Assembly: GCA_965246745.1 (NCBI GenBank)
Contig: OZ251980.1
Location: 496,001 to 560,000 of the forward strand
DNA length: 64,000 bases
From: JANXMY01 sp965246745
GTDB taxonomy: Bacteria; Armatimonadota; Armatimonadia; Armatimonadales; Capsulimonadaceae
Direction of reading: 5' to 3'
Shown here: positions 1 to 7,870 of the stretch, piece after piece
How positions within the stretch are numbered: the first letter of the stretch is position 1
How the letters are laid out: each line of letters begins with the position of its first letter
Made by a program: the position numbers and the translations under genes
The notes under the pieces: model-generated
What the model was told of the DNA's origin: nothing
The model's database searches: none
What the model saw: the letters and a program-made list of their open reading frames with translations, nothing else

Positions 1-1
1 A

Positions 2-2065
2 TTATTGGGGGCCGGGGGGCATCTCTTCTTCGGTCGCCGATGCTTCCACCCCCGCCGCAAGCTGCTGAAACTCGGCTTCAGTCAAGATGGCGACGCCCAG
101 CGTTCGCGCTTTTTCCAGCTTGCTCCCTGCGCTTTCGCCCGCGACCACATAATCGGTCTGCCCGGAAACCGACGACGATGCTCGGCCGCCGAGCTTTTTG
201 ACTAAGCCCTCGGCGTCGCCGCGCGTCATTGTGGTCAGCGTCCCCGTGAAGACAAATGACTTGCCGGCAAATGTGTCCGCCGACGGCGTGAACTCGTCGG
301 CGACCGGCTCGATACCGGCGGCCTTTAATTTTTGCAGCAGCTCGGTGGTCTCGGGCTGACCGAAAAACGCGACAATCTGCTCGGCAGTAGTCCGCCCGAT
401 GTCGTAGATCGCCGCCAGCTCGTCCACAGTCGCCGCCGCCAGCGTGTCCAATGACCCAAAGTGCCGGGCCAGAATTTCCGACGCGTGCTCGCCGATCATG
501 CGGATGCCGAGCGCGAAAATCAGCCGGGGCAAAGGCGGACGCCTTGAGCCGTCAATCGCCGCCAGGATGTTGTCGGCCAGCTTGTCGCCCATGCGCTCGA
601 GCGGCAAAAGCTGCTCTTTGGTGACGGCGTACAAGTCGGCGGCGTCTTTGACCAGGCCGGCTTCGACAAGCTGCGCGGCGTGCTTTTCGCCGAGCCACTG
701 AATGTCCATCGCCCGGCGGGACACGAAATGGATCATCCGCTGCACATTCTGCCCCGGACAGCCCAGCGAATTCGGGCAGCGCGTGACCGGCGTGGTTTCC
801 GGGCGCACCAAAAGCGTCCCGCAGGCCGGGCAGTGGGTCGGCAGGCGGTACGGCTCGGAGCCGTCGGGCCGGGCCTCCAGCACCACTTGGACAATCTCGG
901 GGATCACGTCGCCGGCTTTTTGGATAATCACCGTGTCGCCGATGCGGACATCTTTGCGGTCTATTTCCAATTGGTTGTGCAGGGTCGCCCGCTGCACCAC
1001 TGAATTCGGCGGCAGGGTCACGGCTTCCACAATCGCCACCGGAGTCACCGCGCCGGTGCGCCCGACCGACGCCAGAATGTCCAGGATTTTCGTCCGGCCC
1101 TGCTGCGCGGGGAATTTGTACGCAATCGCCCAGCGCGGGGTCCGGGACAAAAAGCCTAAATCCTGCTGCTGCGCGAAGTCGTTGACTTTCACGACGATGC
1201 CGTCAATATCGTAAGGAAGAGTCGCTTTTTTGTCGGTCCATTCGGCGACATAGGCGATCACGGCATTGATGTCTTGGTTGACCCGAACATTCGGGTTGGT
1301 CCGCATCCCCCACCCCTGCAATGTTTGCAGCAAGCTCATTTGCGACGATGCCGCCGGGGCGCTCACATCCCCGAGCGCATACAAAAACAAGCTCAGCCTG
1401 CGCTTCGCGGTCACCGCCGGGTCAAGCTGACGCACGCTGCCCGCCGCCGCGTTGCGCGGGTTGGCGAACACCGGCTCCCCGGCGGCCTCGCGGGCGCTGT
1501 TGATTCGGGCAAACTCGGCATGGTCTAGATACACTTCCCCGCGTATCTCGGCGAATTCCGGGCAGGGCGGACGCAGGCGCAGGGGCAGCCCGGCGACGGT
1601 CTTTAGATTGGCCGTGATGTCCTCGCCCACCACGCCGTCGCCGCGCGTCGCGCCGGTTTGGAACACGCCGTTTTCGTAGGTCAGCGACACCGCCAGCCCG
1701 TCAATCTTCAGCTCGGTGACATACTCGACTTGGGCGTCCGCCGCCAGCCCGAGGTGCCGCTTGACTTTCTCGTCAAACCCGCGCAGCTCGTCGTCATTAA
1801 ACGCATTCCCCAGCGACAGCATCGGCTGCCGGTGCGTGTGCGGCTTGAAATCCGACTGCGGCGACGCCCCTACTCTTTGGGTCGGCGAGTCGGCAGTGAC
1901 AATCTCCGGGTGCGCCGCTTCGAGATCAATCAGCTCGCGCAGGAGCTTGTCGTACTCCGCATCCGCCATCTCCGGCCGGTCAAGCACATGGTACAGATAA
2001 TTCGCATGATTAAGCGTCGCCCGCAGTTCTTCCGCCCGCGCGGCGTCTTGTTGCTGTTGGTCCAT
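2..2065 (-). CDS. ligA: NAD-dependent DNA ligase LigA
   Basis: Seals nicks in duplex DNA using NAD+, in replication and repair in the cytoplasm. The 687-residue product has normal family length. It begins with the Ia-type region that binds NMN (YHVLDRP, DAEYDKLLREL), then the adenylation domain with the catalytic lysine motif TELKIDGLAVSL, the OB fold, a four-cysteine zinc finger (CPACG, CPNSLGCPG), helix-hairpin-helix repeats and a C-terminal BRCT domain (FVFTGTLTTMTRGDAEGLV). The ATG at 2065 has no clear Shine-Dalgarno, but a TACAAT hexamer ends 7 bases upstream, suggesting a leaderless message. The stop lies at the very left edge of the window, so the gene is complete. Confidence 0.97.
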   Translation of the reverse strand: MDQQQQDAARAEELRATLNHANYLYHVLDRPEMADAEYDKLLRELIDLEAAHPEIVTADSPTQRVGASPQSDFKPHTHRQPMLSLGNAFNDDELRGFDEKVKRHLGLAADAQVEYVTELKIDGLAVSLTYENGVFQTGATRGDGVVGEDITANLKTVAGLPLRLRPPCPEFAEIRGEVYLDHAEFARINSAREAAGEPVFANPRNAAAGSVRQLDPAVTAKRRLSLFLYALGDVSAPAASSQMSLLQTLQGWGMRTNPNVRVNQDINAVIAYVAEWTDKKATLPYDIDGIVVKVNDFAQQQDLGFLSRTPRWAIAYKFPAQQGRTKILDILASVGRTGAVTPVAIVEAVTLPPNSVVQRATLHNQLEIDRKDVRIGDTVIIQKAGDVIPEIVQVVLEARPDGSEPYRLPTHCPACGTLLVRPETTPVTRCPNSLGCPGQNVQRMIHFVSRRAMDIQWLGEKHAAQLVEAGLVKDAADLYAVTKEQLLPLERMGDKLADNILAAIDGSRRPPLPRLIFALGIRMIGEHASEILARHFGSLDTLAAATVDELAAIYDIGRTTAEQIVAFFGQPETTELLQKLKAAGIEPVADEFTPSADTFAGKSFVFTGTLTTMTRGDAEGLVKKLGGRASSSVSGQTDYVVAGESAGSKLEKARTLGVAILTEAEFQQLAAGVEASATEEEMPPGPQ

Positions 2066-2078
2066 GCCGGGAATTGTA
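2066..2078 (-). promoter_or_regulatory. -10 box directly upstream of ligA
   Basis: Read on the minus strand, TACAAT (2073-2078) ends 7 bases before the ligA ATG. No good -35 is visible at 16-18 bases. Transcription would start at or next to the start codon. Confidence 0.35.
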
Positions 2079-2089
2079 CCCGAAGATGC

Positions 2090-2485
2090 TTAACGAGAGT
2101 GTTTGCGCTTCTTAACATTGTCTTTAATTGCCTGCCGCAGCATTCCAACGATCTTTCGAAAGTCTTCATCTTTGGCTCGATCCTCGACGTGCAGTGGCTG
2201 GTTTTCCAAGGCATGGCCAGCGATGTCGGGTGGCCCAGCAGCGAATCGCTCGATGTCGTTCTGCCGATGCCAGATTGCCGCTTCCAGCGCAGTGTGATTA
2301 TGCAACACGGAACACCGGACACCAACATCCGCGCCTTGTTTCAGAAGCCGCCGAACTGTTCCCGGATCGCCGACTGCGGCTGCGGCGATGAGCGGCGGCA
2401 GTTGCGGGGGCGGCTTCGCCGGCAGAGTGCCTGCGGCTGCAATCAGCGCCGTCATGGTCAAAATCGCAGTCATGGTCTGTTTCAT
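2090..2485 (-). CDS. Small secreted ankyrin-repeat-like protein
   Basis: A 131-residue protein with an N-terminal signal peptide (hydrophobic TAILTMTALIAAAGTLPA) followed by an ankyrin-type unit (PPLIAAAAVGDPGTVRRLLK, then GADVGVR and HTALEAAIWHRQ). The second half is less repeat-like and ends in a basic tail (KKRKHSR). Ankyrin repeats mediate protein binding; the partner is unknown. It lies between ligA and the divergent blaI gene. On its own strand TAGAAT ends 6 bases before the ATG. The blaI operator-like palindrome lies about 33 bases upstream, so the repressor could touch this promoter too, which is inference. Confidence 0.6.
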   Translation of the reverse strand: MKQTMTAILTMTALIAAAGTLPAKPPPQLPPLIAAAAVGDPGTVRRLLKQGADVGVRCSVLHNHTALEAAIWHRQNDIERFAAGPPDIAGHALENQPLHVEDRAKDEDFRKIVGMLRQAIKDNVKKRKHSR

Positions 2486-2514
2486 AAATCAATTCTACCA
2501 CAAATTCGAGCCTC

Positions 2515-2544
2515 TTGACGATACCTGTAGTCGTGTGCTATACT
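2515..2544 (+). promoter_or_regulatory. blaI promoter with overlapping BlaI-type operator
   Basis: TTGACG (2515-2520), an 18-base spacer and TATACT (2539-2544) form a strong sigma-70 type promoter ending 6 bases before the blaI ATG, so the transcript is probably leaderless. The spacer holds ACGATACCTGTAGT (2518-2531), which fits the BlaI/MecI box pattern ACTACA-NN-TGTAGT in one perfect half and 4 of 6 bases of the other. That position fits autorepression. Confidence 0.6.
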
Positions 2545-2550
2545 GGCGCT

Positions 2551-2919
2551 ATGAATAAGCCGCAAACGTTAGGCGATCAAGAGCTGGCCCTGCTGCGCTA
2601 TGTCACGGACCATGCGCCGGTGACGGTGCGCGAGGCCGCCGCGCAGTTCGGCGAGCCGCACGGGCTGGCCCGGACCACCATTCTCACAATGATGGAGCGC
2701 CTGCGGGTCAAAAACTATTTGTCGCGCTCTAAAGACGGCGGGGCGTTTCAATATCAGCCGGTGGTCGCCAAAACCGAGCTGATGCAGTCGCTGGTGAAAG
2801 AGTTTGTGGAAAAATCGCTCGGCGGGTCCTTGTCGCCGTTTGTGGCATTTTTAACGGACGCCAAGCTGTCGGAGCGCGAGATTTCTGAGCTGCGGAAACT
2901 GGTGGACGACGCGGAGTGA
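2551..2919 (+). CDS. BlaI/MecI/CopY-family transcriptional repressor
   Basis: A 122-residue winged-helix repressor that binds operators as a dimer and is released when the partner BlaR1 peptidase triggers its cleavage. Family features visible: LGDQELALLRYV at the N terminus, the recognition helix region GLARTTILTMMERLRVKNYL, the wing (SRSKDGGAFQYQPVV), then the helical dimerisation tail (LVKEFVEKSLGGSL, SEREISELRKLVDDAE). The ATG at 2551 is chosen over an upstream TTG at 2515 because that TTG is the -35 box itself. The gene pairs with the M56 peptidase gene 160 bases downstream, the usual BlaI-BlaR1 arrangement. Regulation is probably autogenous through the operator in its promoter. Confidence 0.92.
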   Translation: MNKPQTLGDQELALLRYVTDHAPVTVREAAAQFGEPHGLARTTILTMMERLRVKNYLSRSKDGGAFQYQPVVAKTELMQSLVKEFVEKSLGGSLSPFVAFLTDAKLSEREISELRKLVDDAE

Positions 2920-2935
2920 GGGAAGGCGAGGAGGG

Positions 2936-3059
2936 AGAAGCGAGGAAGTAAACTTCACTCGCTATTAGGTCGTCCTTCGGACGAAAGATTGGCACACGCA
3001 AATTTCTCCTCGTCCGAAGGACGACTTTGACAGCGAGTGAAGTTCACTTTCTCGCCCTT
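2936..3059. repeat. Palindromic intergenic element, full copy (family 1)
   Basis: Two arms of about 50 bases (2936-2984 and 3009-3059) are imperfect reverse complements, with the core CGTCCTTCGGACGA on the left and its complement on the right around a loop of about 24 bases. Each arm contains its own smaller palindromes. It sits between blaI and the BlaR1 gene, so the joint message would carry a long hairpin. Related copies lie at 27100-27216, 38824-38897 and 56929-56952. Confidence 0.8.
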
Positions 3060-3081
3060 CTTTGCTCCGGGAGCAAACACA

Positions 3082-5064
3082 ATGGCATTTTCGGCCTGGC
3101 TGGCTCAAATGGGACACGCCTGCTTCTGGGGCAGCGTCGGCATTGTCGTGGTCGGCGCGGCCTGCCGCCTGCTGCCGCGCCTGCCCGCCGGGGTCCGCGC
3201 CTGGCTGTGGTGGCTGGCCTGCGCCAAGCTGCTCCTCCGGCTGGGCGTCGCCGCGCCGATCACCCTGGCCGTCCTGCCCGCCCCGTCTGCGCCGCCCGTG
3301 ATCACGGCGTCTGCGCCGGCGGTGCCGAAGACTGCAAGCGCCGTGCCGACGAAGCGACGCGCTTGGGCGTCTGCCGCCGCGCCGATGGCCGACACCGCGC
3401 CTGCCCTGCCGCGCCCGGCGGCGTTTCCCTGGCCGGAGTGCCTGTTCGCCCTGTGGCTGCTCGGCGTCGGGGTCTCGGTAATGCGGCTGGCCTGCCAAAA
3501 CGTGCGGCTGACACGAATGCAGCGCGGCACCCACGCCGCGTGTCTGCCGGCGGCTGACCTAGACGCCCTGGCCCGGCAGATGGGCCTGAAAGGTGCGCCG
3601 CGCGTGCGGACCGGACCGAACGTGCCGACGCCGTGCATTGCCGGCTGCCTGCGCCCGGCGATTTTGCTTCCCCGAGGGTTCGCCGACGCCCTGACGCCCG
3701 GCGAGCTGCGGCTGACTTTGGCGCACGAGATGGCGCATCTCCGGCGCGGCGACCTGCCGCTGGCGATTGTTCCGGCGCTGGCTCAGGCGCTGTTTTTCTT
3801 CCACCCGCTCGCCTGGTGGGCGGCGGCGGAATGGGCCGCCGCGCGGGAGGAAGCCTGCGACGCGCTGGCGCTGTCGGCGACCGGAGCGCCCCGCGCCGAC
3901 TACGGGCGGCTGCTGCTGAAGCTGGCCGCCCCGGCGGCGTCCGCTCCGGCGCTCGGCCTGTCGCCGGGCTATGCGTCCCTGCGCCGCCGCTTGACCCGGC
4001 TGGCGTCCGCCCGCCCCGCCCCGCGCTCGGCGCGGTATCTCGCGCTGGCTCTGCCGCTGCTTCTGCCCTGGCGCTTGTCCGCCGCCCTGCCCCGCGCGGG
4101 GGTGCCCGACACTCCCCCGGCCCGGTACGCCGTGACGCCGCTGGCGGGCGGCGCGGATGCCGCCGTGGCGGGCCTCAGCGACGCCGGACAGGCGGCGTTT
4201 TCAGCGGACACGCAGGGCTATGTCGGCGGCACGGACGCGGCCGACCCGCTCGGGGCGCTGCCGAAGCACCGTTTGAGCCTCGCGTATGCCGTCAACAAGG
4301 CGGGGCAGGCGGCGGGGGCGTCGTTTAATCTGTTAGGCCACGCGCGGGCGTTTGTTTGGGACGGCGCGGCCCGCAAAATCGGCTCTCTGCCGGGGTATCC
4401 GTACAGCGAAGCGCGGGGCCTCGGGGATGACGGCACGGTTGCGGGCTTTGCCGAAGCAGGCCGCCCCGACCGCCTGCATGCCTGGATCGCCCGTGCGTTT
4501 GTGCGGCCTCCCGGCGGTGCGTTAGTTGATCTCGGCACGCTCGGCGGCCCGTACAGCGCGGCCTATGCCGTCAGCGCCGACGGCGGCAGTGTCGCGGGGA
4601 AAGCGGACACGCCGAACGGCAGCACCCATGCGTTTCTTTGGACCGAAGCCGGCGGCATGACCGATCTCGGCACCCTCGGCGGGGCCAACAGCGCGGCCTA
4701 TGCCGTCAGCCCGGCGGGCATCGCGGTCGGCGTCTCCGAAACCGAGACTCCCGGCATCCGGCACGGCTTTGTATCTGAAAACAGCCAAATGCGTGACCTG
4801 CCGCCCCTGCCCGGCTTTCGCGGCAGCGCCGCGCTTGCCGTCAATCGCCTCGGACAAATCGTCGGCATGTCGCAGGCCGCCGACGGCGCTGCCAAACGCG
4901 CCACCTTGTGGCAGGGGGGCACGCCGACCGACCTCAACACGCTCCTGCCGCCCGGCTCCGGCTGGGTTCTGACCGAAGCCCGCGCCGTCAACATGCGCGG
5001 CCAAATCGCCGGCCAGGGCCTTTGGAACGGTAAACCCTGCGCGTTTCTGCTGACGCCGCGCTAG
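3082..5064 (+). CDS. BlaR1-like M56 metallopeptidase with extracellular HAF repeats
   Basis: A 660-residue membrane sensor-protease. N-terminal membrane helices (residues about 5-60 and 110-135) are followed by the M56 zinc site HEMAH (H215, E216, H219) and the downstream EEACDAL region, then a last helix near 310-330. In BlaR1 and MecR1 the outer domain is a penicillin-binding sensor. Here residues about 350-660 instead carry HAF-family repeats (units such as AFLW, DLGTLGG and SAAYAVS), and no SxxK-type transpeptidase domain is seen. The expected role is to sense an outside signal and inactivate the BlaI repressor. The ATG at 3082 is preferred to 3037 because GGGAG lies 8 bases before it and the hydrophobic helix follows at once. 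Confidence 0.85.
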   Translation: MAFSAWLAQMGHACFWGSVGIVVVGAACRLLPRLPAGVRAWLWWLACAKLLLRLGVAAPITLAVLPAPSAPPVITASAPAVPKTASAVPTKRRAWASAAAPMADTAPALPRPAAFPWPECLFALWLLGVGVSVMRLACQNVRLTRMQRGTHAACLPAADLDALARQMGLKGAPRVRTGPNVPTPCIAGCLRPAILLPRGFADALTPGELRLTLAHEMAHLRRGDLPLAIVPALAQALFFFHPLAWWAAAEWAAAREEACDALALSATGAPRADYGRLLLKLAAPAASAPALGLSPGYASLRRRLTRLASARPAPRSARYLALALPLLLPWRLSAALPRAGVPDTPPARYAVTPLAGGADAAVAGLSDAGQAAFSADTQGYVGGTDAADPLGALPKHRLSLAYAVNKAGQAAGASFNLLGHARAFVWDGAARKIGSLPGYPYSEARGLGDDGTVAGFAEAGRPDRLHAWIARAFVRPPGGALVDLGTLGGPYSAAYAVSADGGSVAGKADTPNGSTHAFLWTEAGGMTDLGTLGGANSAAYAVSPAGIAVGVSETETPGIRHGFVSENSQMRDLPPLPGFRGSAALAVNRLGQIVGMSQAADGAAKRATLWQGGTPTDLNTLLPPGSGWVLTEARAVNMRGQIAGQGLWNGKPCAFLLTPR

Positions 5065-5078
5065 AAAGAAAAAATGCC

Positions 5079-5966
5079 TTGATAAAATCGCTGGCTTTTG
5101 CACTTGGAACATTTTTGACTACAAACGTCGTTTTACCTCCATTGGCTGCCCTCCCGTCGCCTACCGTTGGCAATGAGCCGTATACACTCTTTGCCAAGCC
5201 GCCGCGCTTTGGTAAAGTCAATCCGCATTACCATGTCACACTCGTACAAAGAGCGAAGCCTGAGCCGACAACGGGAACGACGATTATGATGCATGCAGCC
5301 GGGCGCGGCACCTTACCTGCGCTCGTCCAAAGGCCGCTAGTGCGCCACTGGTATTCCTACCTTCCTACGCTGCCGGGGCTGAAAAATTACCGTCTTTCAC
5401 ACTTTCCGCCTTTGCCGGGCTATCAAGAGGTTCAGCCGCTTGCGGTCAACCGGCATCATCAGATGGTCGGGTTCTACCGAGGCGGCGGTGCTGGGGCTTA
5501 CCTAGTTATTCTCGCCCGCCCTTTTTCCTATCAGCGAGGTCGGCTGCACTTTCTGCCGACGCTGCCTGAAGATACGATTACCCATCCGGTGGACATCAAC
5601 GACGAAGGCGAGATCGTCGGCGATGCCGCTCTTGGCTCATTTCCCGGTGATGAAAACGTCCCCTCCCACGCCGTCTGCTGGGTTCGCGGCAAAGTCCATG
5701 ACCTGGGAACAGGCGCGGCTTCAAGCATCAATAACGCCGGCGACGTTGTCGGCGACTCCGGCACGGGACCCGCGATTTCTTCTCATCCCGCCTATGCTCT
5801 GCTCTGGACGCACGGCTATCGGTTCGACCTCAACAACTGTCTGCCGCCGCATTCCGGCTGGATTTTGACTACCGCAACTGCGATTGATGGCAAAGGCCGC
5901 ATTACTGGGTACGGCCTGTTTCACGGCAAGGAACGTGCGTTTTTGCTGACACCGATTTCCCGTTAG
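5079..5966 (+). CDS. Secreted HAF-repeat protein
   Basis: A 295-residue protein with a signal peptide (IKSLAFALGTFLTTNVVLPP, cut probably after LAALPS) and HAF-type repeats with the same ending as the upstream sensor: both finish FDLNNCLPPHSGW or TDLNTLLPPGSGW, then a glycine-rich strand and FLLTP. This strongly suggests the two repeat regions share ancestry. The start is a TTG at 5079, only 14 bases after the sensor stop, so the genes are co-transcribed. HAF repeats are extracellular repeats of unknown function; a ligand-binding or decoy role with the sensor is inference. An operator-like palindrome (5118-5131) lies within the signal-peptide codons. Confidence 0.75.
   Translation: MIKSLAFALGTFLTTNVVLPPLAALPSPTVGNEPYTLFAKPPRFGKVNPHYHVTLVQRAKPEPTTGTTIMMHAAGRGTLPALVQRPLVRHWYSYLPTLPGLKNYRLSHFPPLPGYQEVQPLAVNRHHQMVGFYRGGGAGAYLVILARPFSYQRGRLHFLPTLPEDTITHPVDINDEGEIVGDAALGSFPGDENVPSHAVCWVRGKVHDLGTGAASSINNAGDVVGDSGTGPAISSHPAYALLWTHGYRFDLNNCLPPHSGWILTTATAIDGKGRITGYGLFHGKERAFLLTPISR
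5118..5131. promoter_or_regulatory. Weak BlaI-box-like palindrome in coding sequence
   Basis: ACTACAAACGTCGT matches the stronger box at 6010-6023 at 12 of 14 positions. It lies inside the HAF-protein gene and may simply reflect the Thr-Thr-Asn-Val codons; TTGACT just before it is a possible -35. Confidence 0.25.
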
Positions 5967-5976
5967 GAGTTCTCCA

Positions 5977-7728
5977 ATGACCAAATCCGCTGTTTTGACG
6001 CCGCACCAGACTACAAATGTAGTTACATCACAGTCGGCGGCACACGTCGGCAGGCGAGCCGTGCGCCTGCCGACCGCCTGGCTGCTGTTTTTCGGCACGC
6101 TGGCTGTTTATTTCTTGACCCGGACTCATCTGAACACGTTTGATGCCGTGGCGTATGCCAACCAAATCGGGCTGGCGCACGAGACCGGCAAGCTCAGGCC
6201 GCTGTTTCATCCCCATCACCTGCTGTTCAATGCGCTGGGCTTCTGCGCCTGGCGGCTGGCTCGTTTGGCGGGCTATGGCGGCGGGCCATTGATAGTAAAC
6301 CAAACGCTGAATGCCGGGCTGGGGGCGTTCGGGGTCGGGCTGTTTTATTCAATTCTGCGCCGCTTGCAGCCGGCCGGGGCCGGGCCGCTCCTCGCCGCGC
6401 TGGGGCTGGCCGGGTCGTTCGGCTGGTGGATTTGCGCGACCGACGGGCGGGTCAATATGCCGAGCGGCGTGCTGATGCTGGCGGCGTTCGGCGTTTTGAC
6501 CGCCCCGCCGATGACGGCCCGGCGGGCGGCGCTGGGCGGCGCTTTGGCGGGCGCGGCCGTGCTGTTTCACGAAAGCGCCGGGTTGTTCCTGCTGGTCGGC
6601 GCGGCGGCCGTTTTTGCGGCGGCAGCGAAGGAGATGTCCCCCCGCCCCAAGTTTGGGGAGCCGGAAGGGATCAATTCGGAGGCAGGGGGCGGCTTGGGTT
6701 CCCCAAACTTGGGGCGGAGGGGCATTCTTTTCCTGCTTGCTTACGGCGCGGTCTGGGCGGGGGTGGTTCTGCTGGCCTACGCCGCCGTCGGCTTCTTCGC
6801 GCTGCGCCTGCACTCGTTCGGCGAGTTCAAGCACTGGACCAATGCGTATGCCGAGCGCGGCTGGTGGTGGGACTTCCACATTCTTCATAACCTGCGCCTG
6901 GACTTGTTCGGCCTGCGCCATGCGATCTTTGACGTGCCGCCGGGCCGGGCGGCGCTGGCCGAGACCCCGCTTCATGCTTTCGGAACCGCCGGCGTGGGCC
7001 TGCTCTGGCTCGCCTACGGCGCGGCGCTGGTCGGGCTGACGGCAGCCGCTTTGACAATTTTGACGGCCCTGCCGCGCCTGCGCCGCTCGGAGGCGTGGCC
7101 GATTGTCCGGGTGTGCCTGCTGTGGACTGCGCTGTACGCCGCGTTTTTCACCGTCTGGTGTCCCGGCGCGTTTGTTTTCTGGGTTCCCGTGCTGGTGCCG
7201 CTCGGAACGCTGCTCGTGCTGGCGCGGCCCGCCCCCCGGCTGCTCGGCGTCTGGGTGGGCATTTTTGCGCTGCTGAACTTCGGGGCGGGCATCCTGCCGT
7301 ATCTCAAGCCGATCAACGGCCTTTCGCAGCGGGTGGCTTGGGACATCAAAGCCCACACGCCGCCGCGCTCGCTTGTGATTGTGGCGGGGGTCGGGGACGA
7401 CGCGCAGGGCGAAGTAGACATTCCCTACTTCGCCAGCCGCCCGATCTTATCCCTGCACGGCCTGCTGGCCCATGCCCAGTCGCTGCCGGACGCGCAGACG
7501 GGCCTCGATAAATCGCTGGACGGGGCGCTGCGGGCGGGGCGGGAAGTGTATGTGCTGGATGAAATCTGGACCCGCCGCGACTGTGTTAAGGGCCTGCAAA
7601 AGCAGTCGCCGGGGATAACGGCGGCGGACTTATCGGCGCTTTTCGGGCGCTACTCGCTGTCGCCGGCATGGACCGGCCCGCGCGGGCAGGTGTGGCGGGT
7701 GCGGGGCGGCTCAGCCCTAACTCATTGA
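5977..7728 (+). CDS. Polytopic GT-C-type membrane protein, probable glycosyltransferase
   Basis: A 583-residue protein with roughly ten to twelve membrane helices. The first long loop contains NTFDAVAYANQIG and HPHHLLFN, resembling the acidic first-loop site of GT-C glycosyltransferases that use polyprenyl-phosphate sugars, and the C-terminal part (IVAGVGDDAQGEVD, VYVLDEIWTRRDCVKG) is a soluble outer domain. The substrate is unknown. It follows the secreted HAF gene by 10 bases with AGGAGT before ATG 5977, so it belongs to the BlaI/BlaR1-HAF cluster. A GTG at 6061 is an alternative start if the internal promoter at 5995-6023 is used. Residues about 220-249 are encoded by an inserted palindromic element and look foreign. 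Confidence 0.7.
   Translation: MTKSAVLTPHQTTNVVTSQSAAHVGRRAVRLPTAWLLFFGTLAVYFLTRTHLNTFDAVAYANQIGLAHETGKLRPLFHPHHLLFNALGFCAWRLARLAGYGGGPLIVNQTLNAGLGAFGVGLFYSILRRLQPAGAGPLLAALGLAGSFGWWICATDGRVNMPSGVLMLAAFGVLTAPPMTARRAALGGALAGAAVLFHESAGLFLLVGAAAVFAAAAKEMSPRPKFGEPEGINSEAGGGLGSPNLGRRGILFLLAYGAVWAGVVLLAYAAVGFFALRLHSFGEFKHWTNAYAERGWWWDFHILHNLRLDLFGLRHAIFDVPPGRAALAETPLHAFGTAGVGLLWLAYGAALVGLTAAALTILTALPRLRRSEAWPIVRVCLLWTALYAAFFTVWCPGAFVFWVPVLVPLGTLLVLARPAPRLLGVWVGIFALLNFGAGILPYLKPINGLSQRVAWDIKAHTPPRSLVIVAGVGDDAQGEVDIPYFASRPILSLHGLLAHAQSLPDAQTGLDKSLDGALRAGREVYVLDEIWTRRDCVKGLQKQSPGITAADLSALFGRYSLSPAWTGPRGQVWRVRGGSALTH
5995..6023 (+). promoter_or_regulatory. BlaI-type operator (6010-6023) with possible promoter
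   Basis: ACTACAAATGTAGT is a perfect 6+6 dyad around two central bases and contains TACAAATGTA, the classic bla/mec box form. TTGACG (5995-6000) lies 17 bases before TGTAGT, which could serve as a poor -10. It falls in the first codons of the GT-C-type gene, so it would control a shorter form starting at GTG 6061 or act as a roadblock. Confidence 0.5.
6638..6723. repeat. Palindromic element inserted in frame in a coding region (family 2)
   Basis: The left arm (6638-6662, CCGCCCCAAGTTTGGGG core) and right arm (about 6697-6722) are inverted copies with a 34-base centre. The whole element is translated in frame as a Pro/Gly-rich 29-residue loop of the membrane protein. A related copy lies in an intergenic region at 60212-60250. 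Confidence 0.75.
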
Positions 7729-7738
7729 ACGGATACTC

Positions 7739-7850
7739 GCCGGGGTTGTGGAAAACCCCGGCATGGCAGTGTCCTTTGGACAAAGAGTTCGCCGTATCGG
7801 CTATCTTCGTGCGAAGCACGCTTCCTGCCGGGGTTTTCCACAACCCCGGC
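7739..7850. repeat. Perfect 25-base inverted repeat between convergent genes
   Basis: GCCGGGGTTGTGGAAAACCC and its continuation (7739-7763) return as an exact reverse complement at 7826-7850. The 62-base centre has two small palindromes (GTCCTTTGGAC and TGCGAAGCA). It separates two convergent genes and could block read-through both ways, but no T-tract follows. Confidence 0.8.
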
Positions 7851-7870
7851 CCGATCTGACAAAGTGGTTG

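Noticed and set aside
1658..2518. 286-codon plus-strand reading frame over ligA and the ankyrin gene
   Set aside because: It is antisense to recognisable protein domains, has no ribosome site, and is Arg/Leu-rich as expected from GC-rich shadow frames.
3037..3081. Upstream start (ATG 3037) for the M56 peptidase
   Set aside because: It would add 15 residues from the palindromic repeat, and GGGAG before 3082 fits better.
6349..7356. 335-codon minus-strand frame inside the GT-C-type gene
   Set aside because: It is an Arg/Gln/Pro-rich shadow with no domain, opposite a membrane protein with clear helices.
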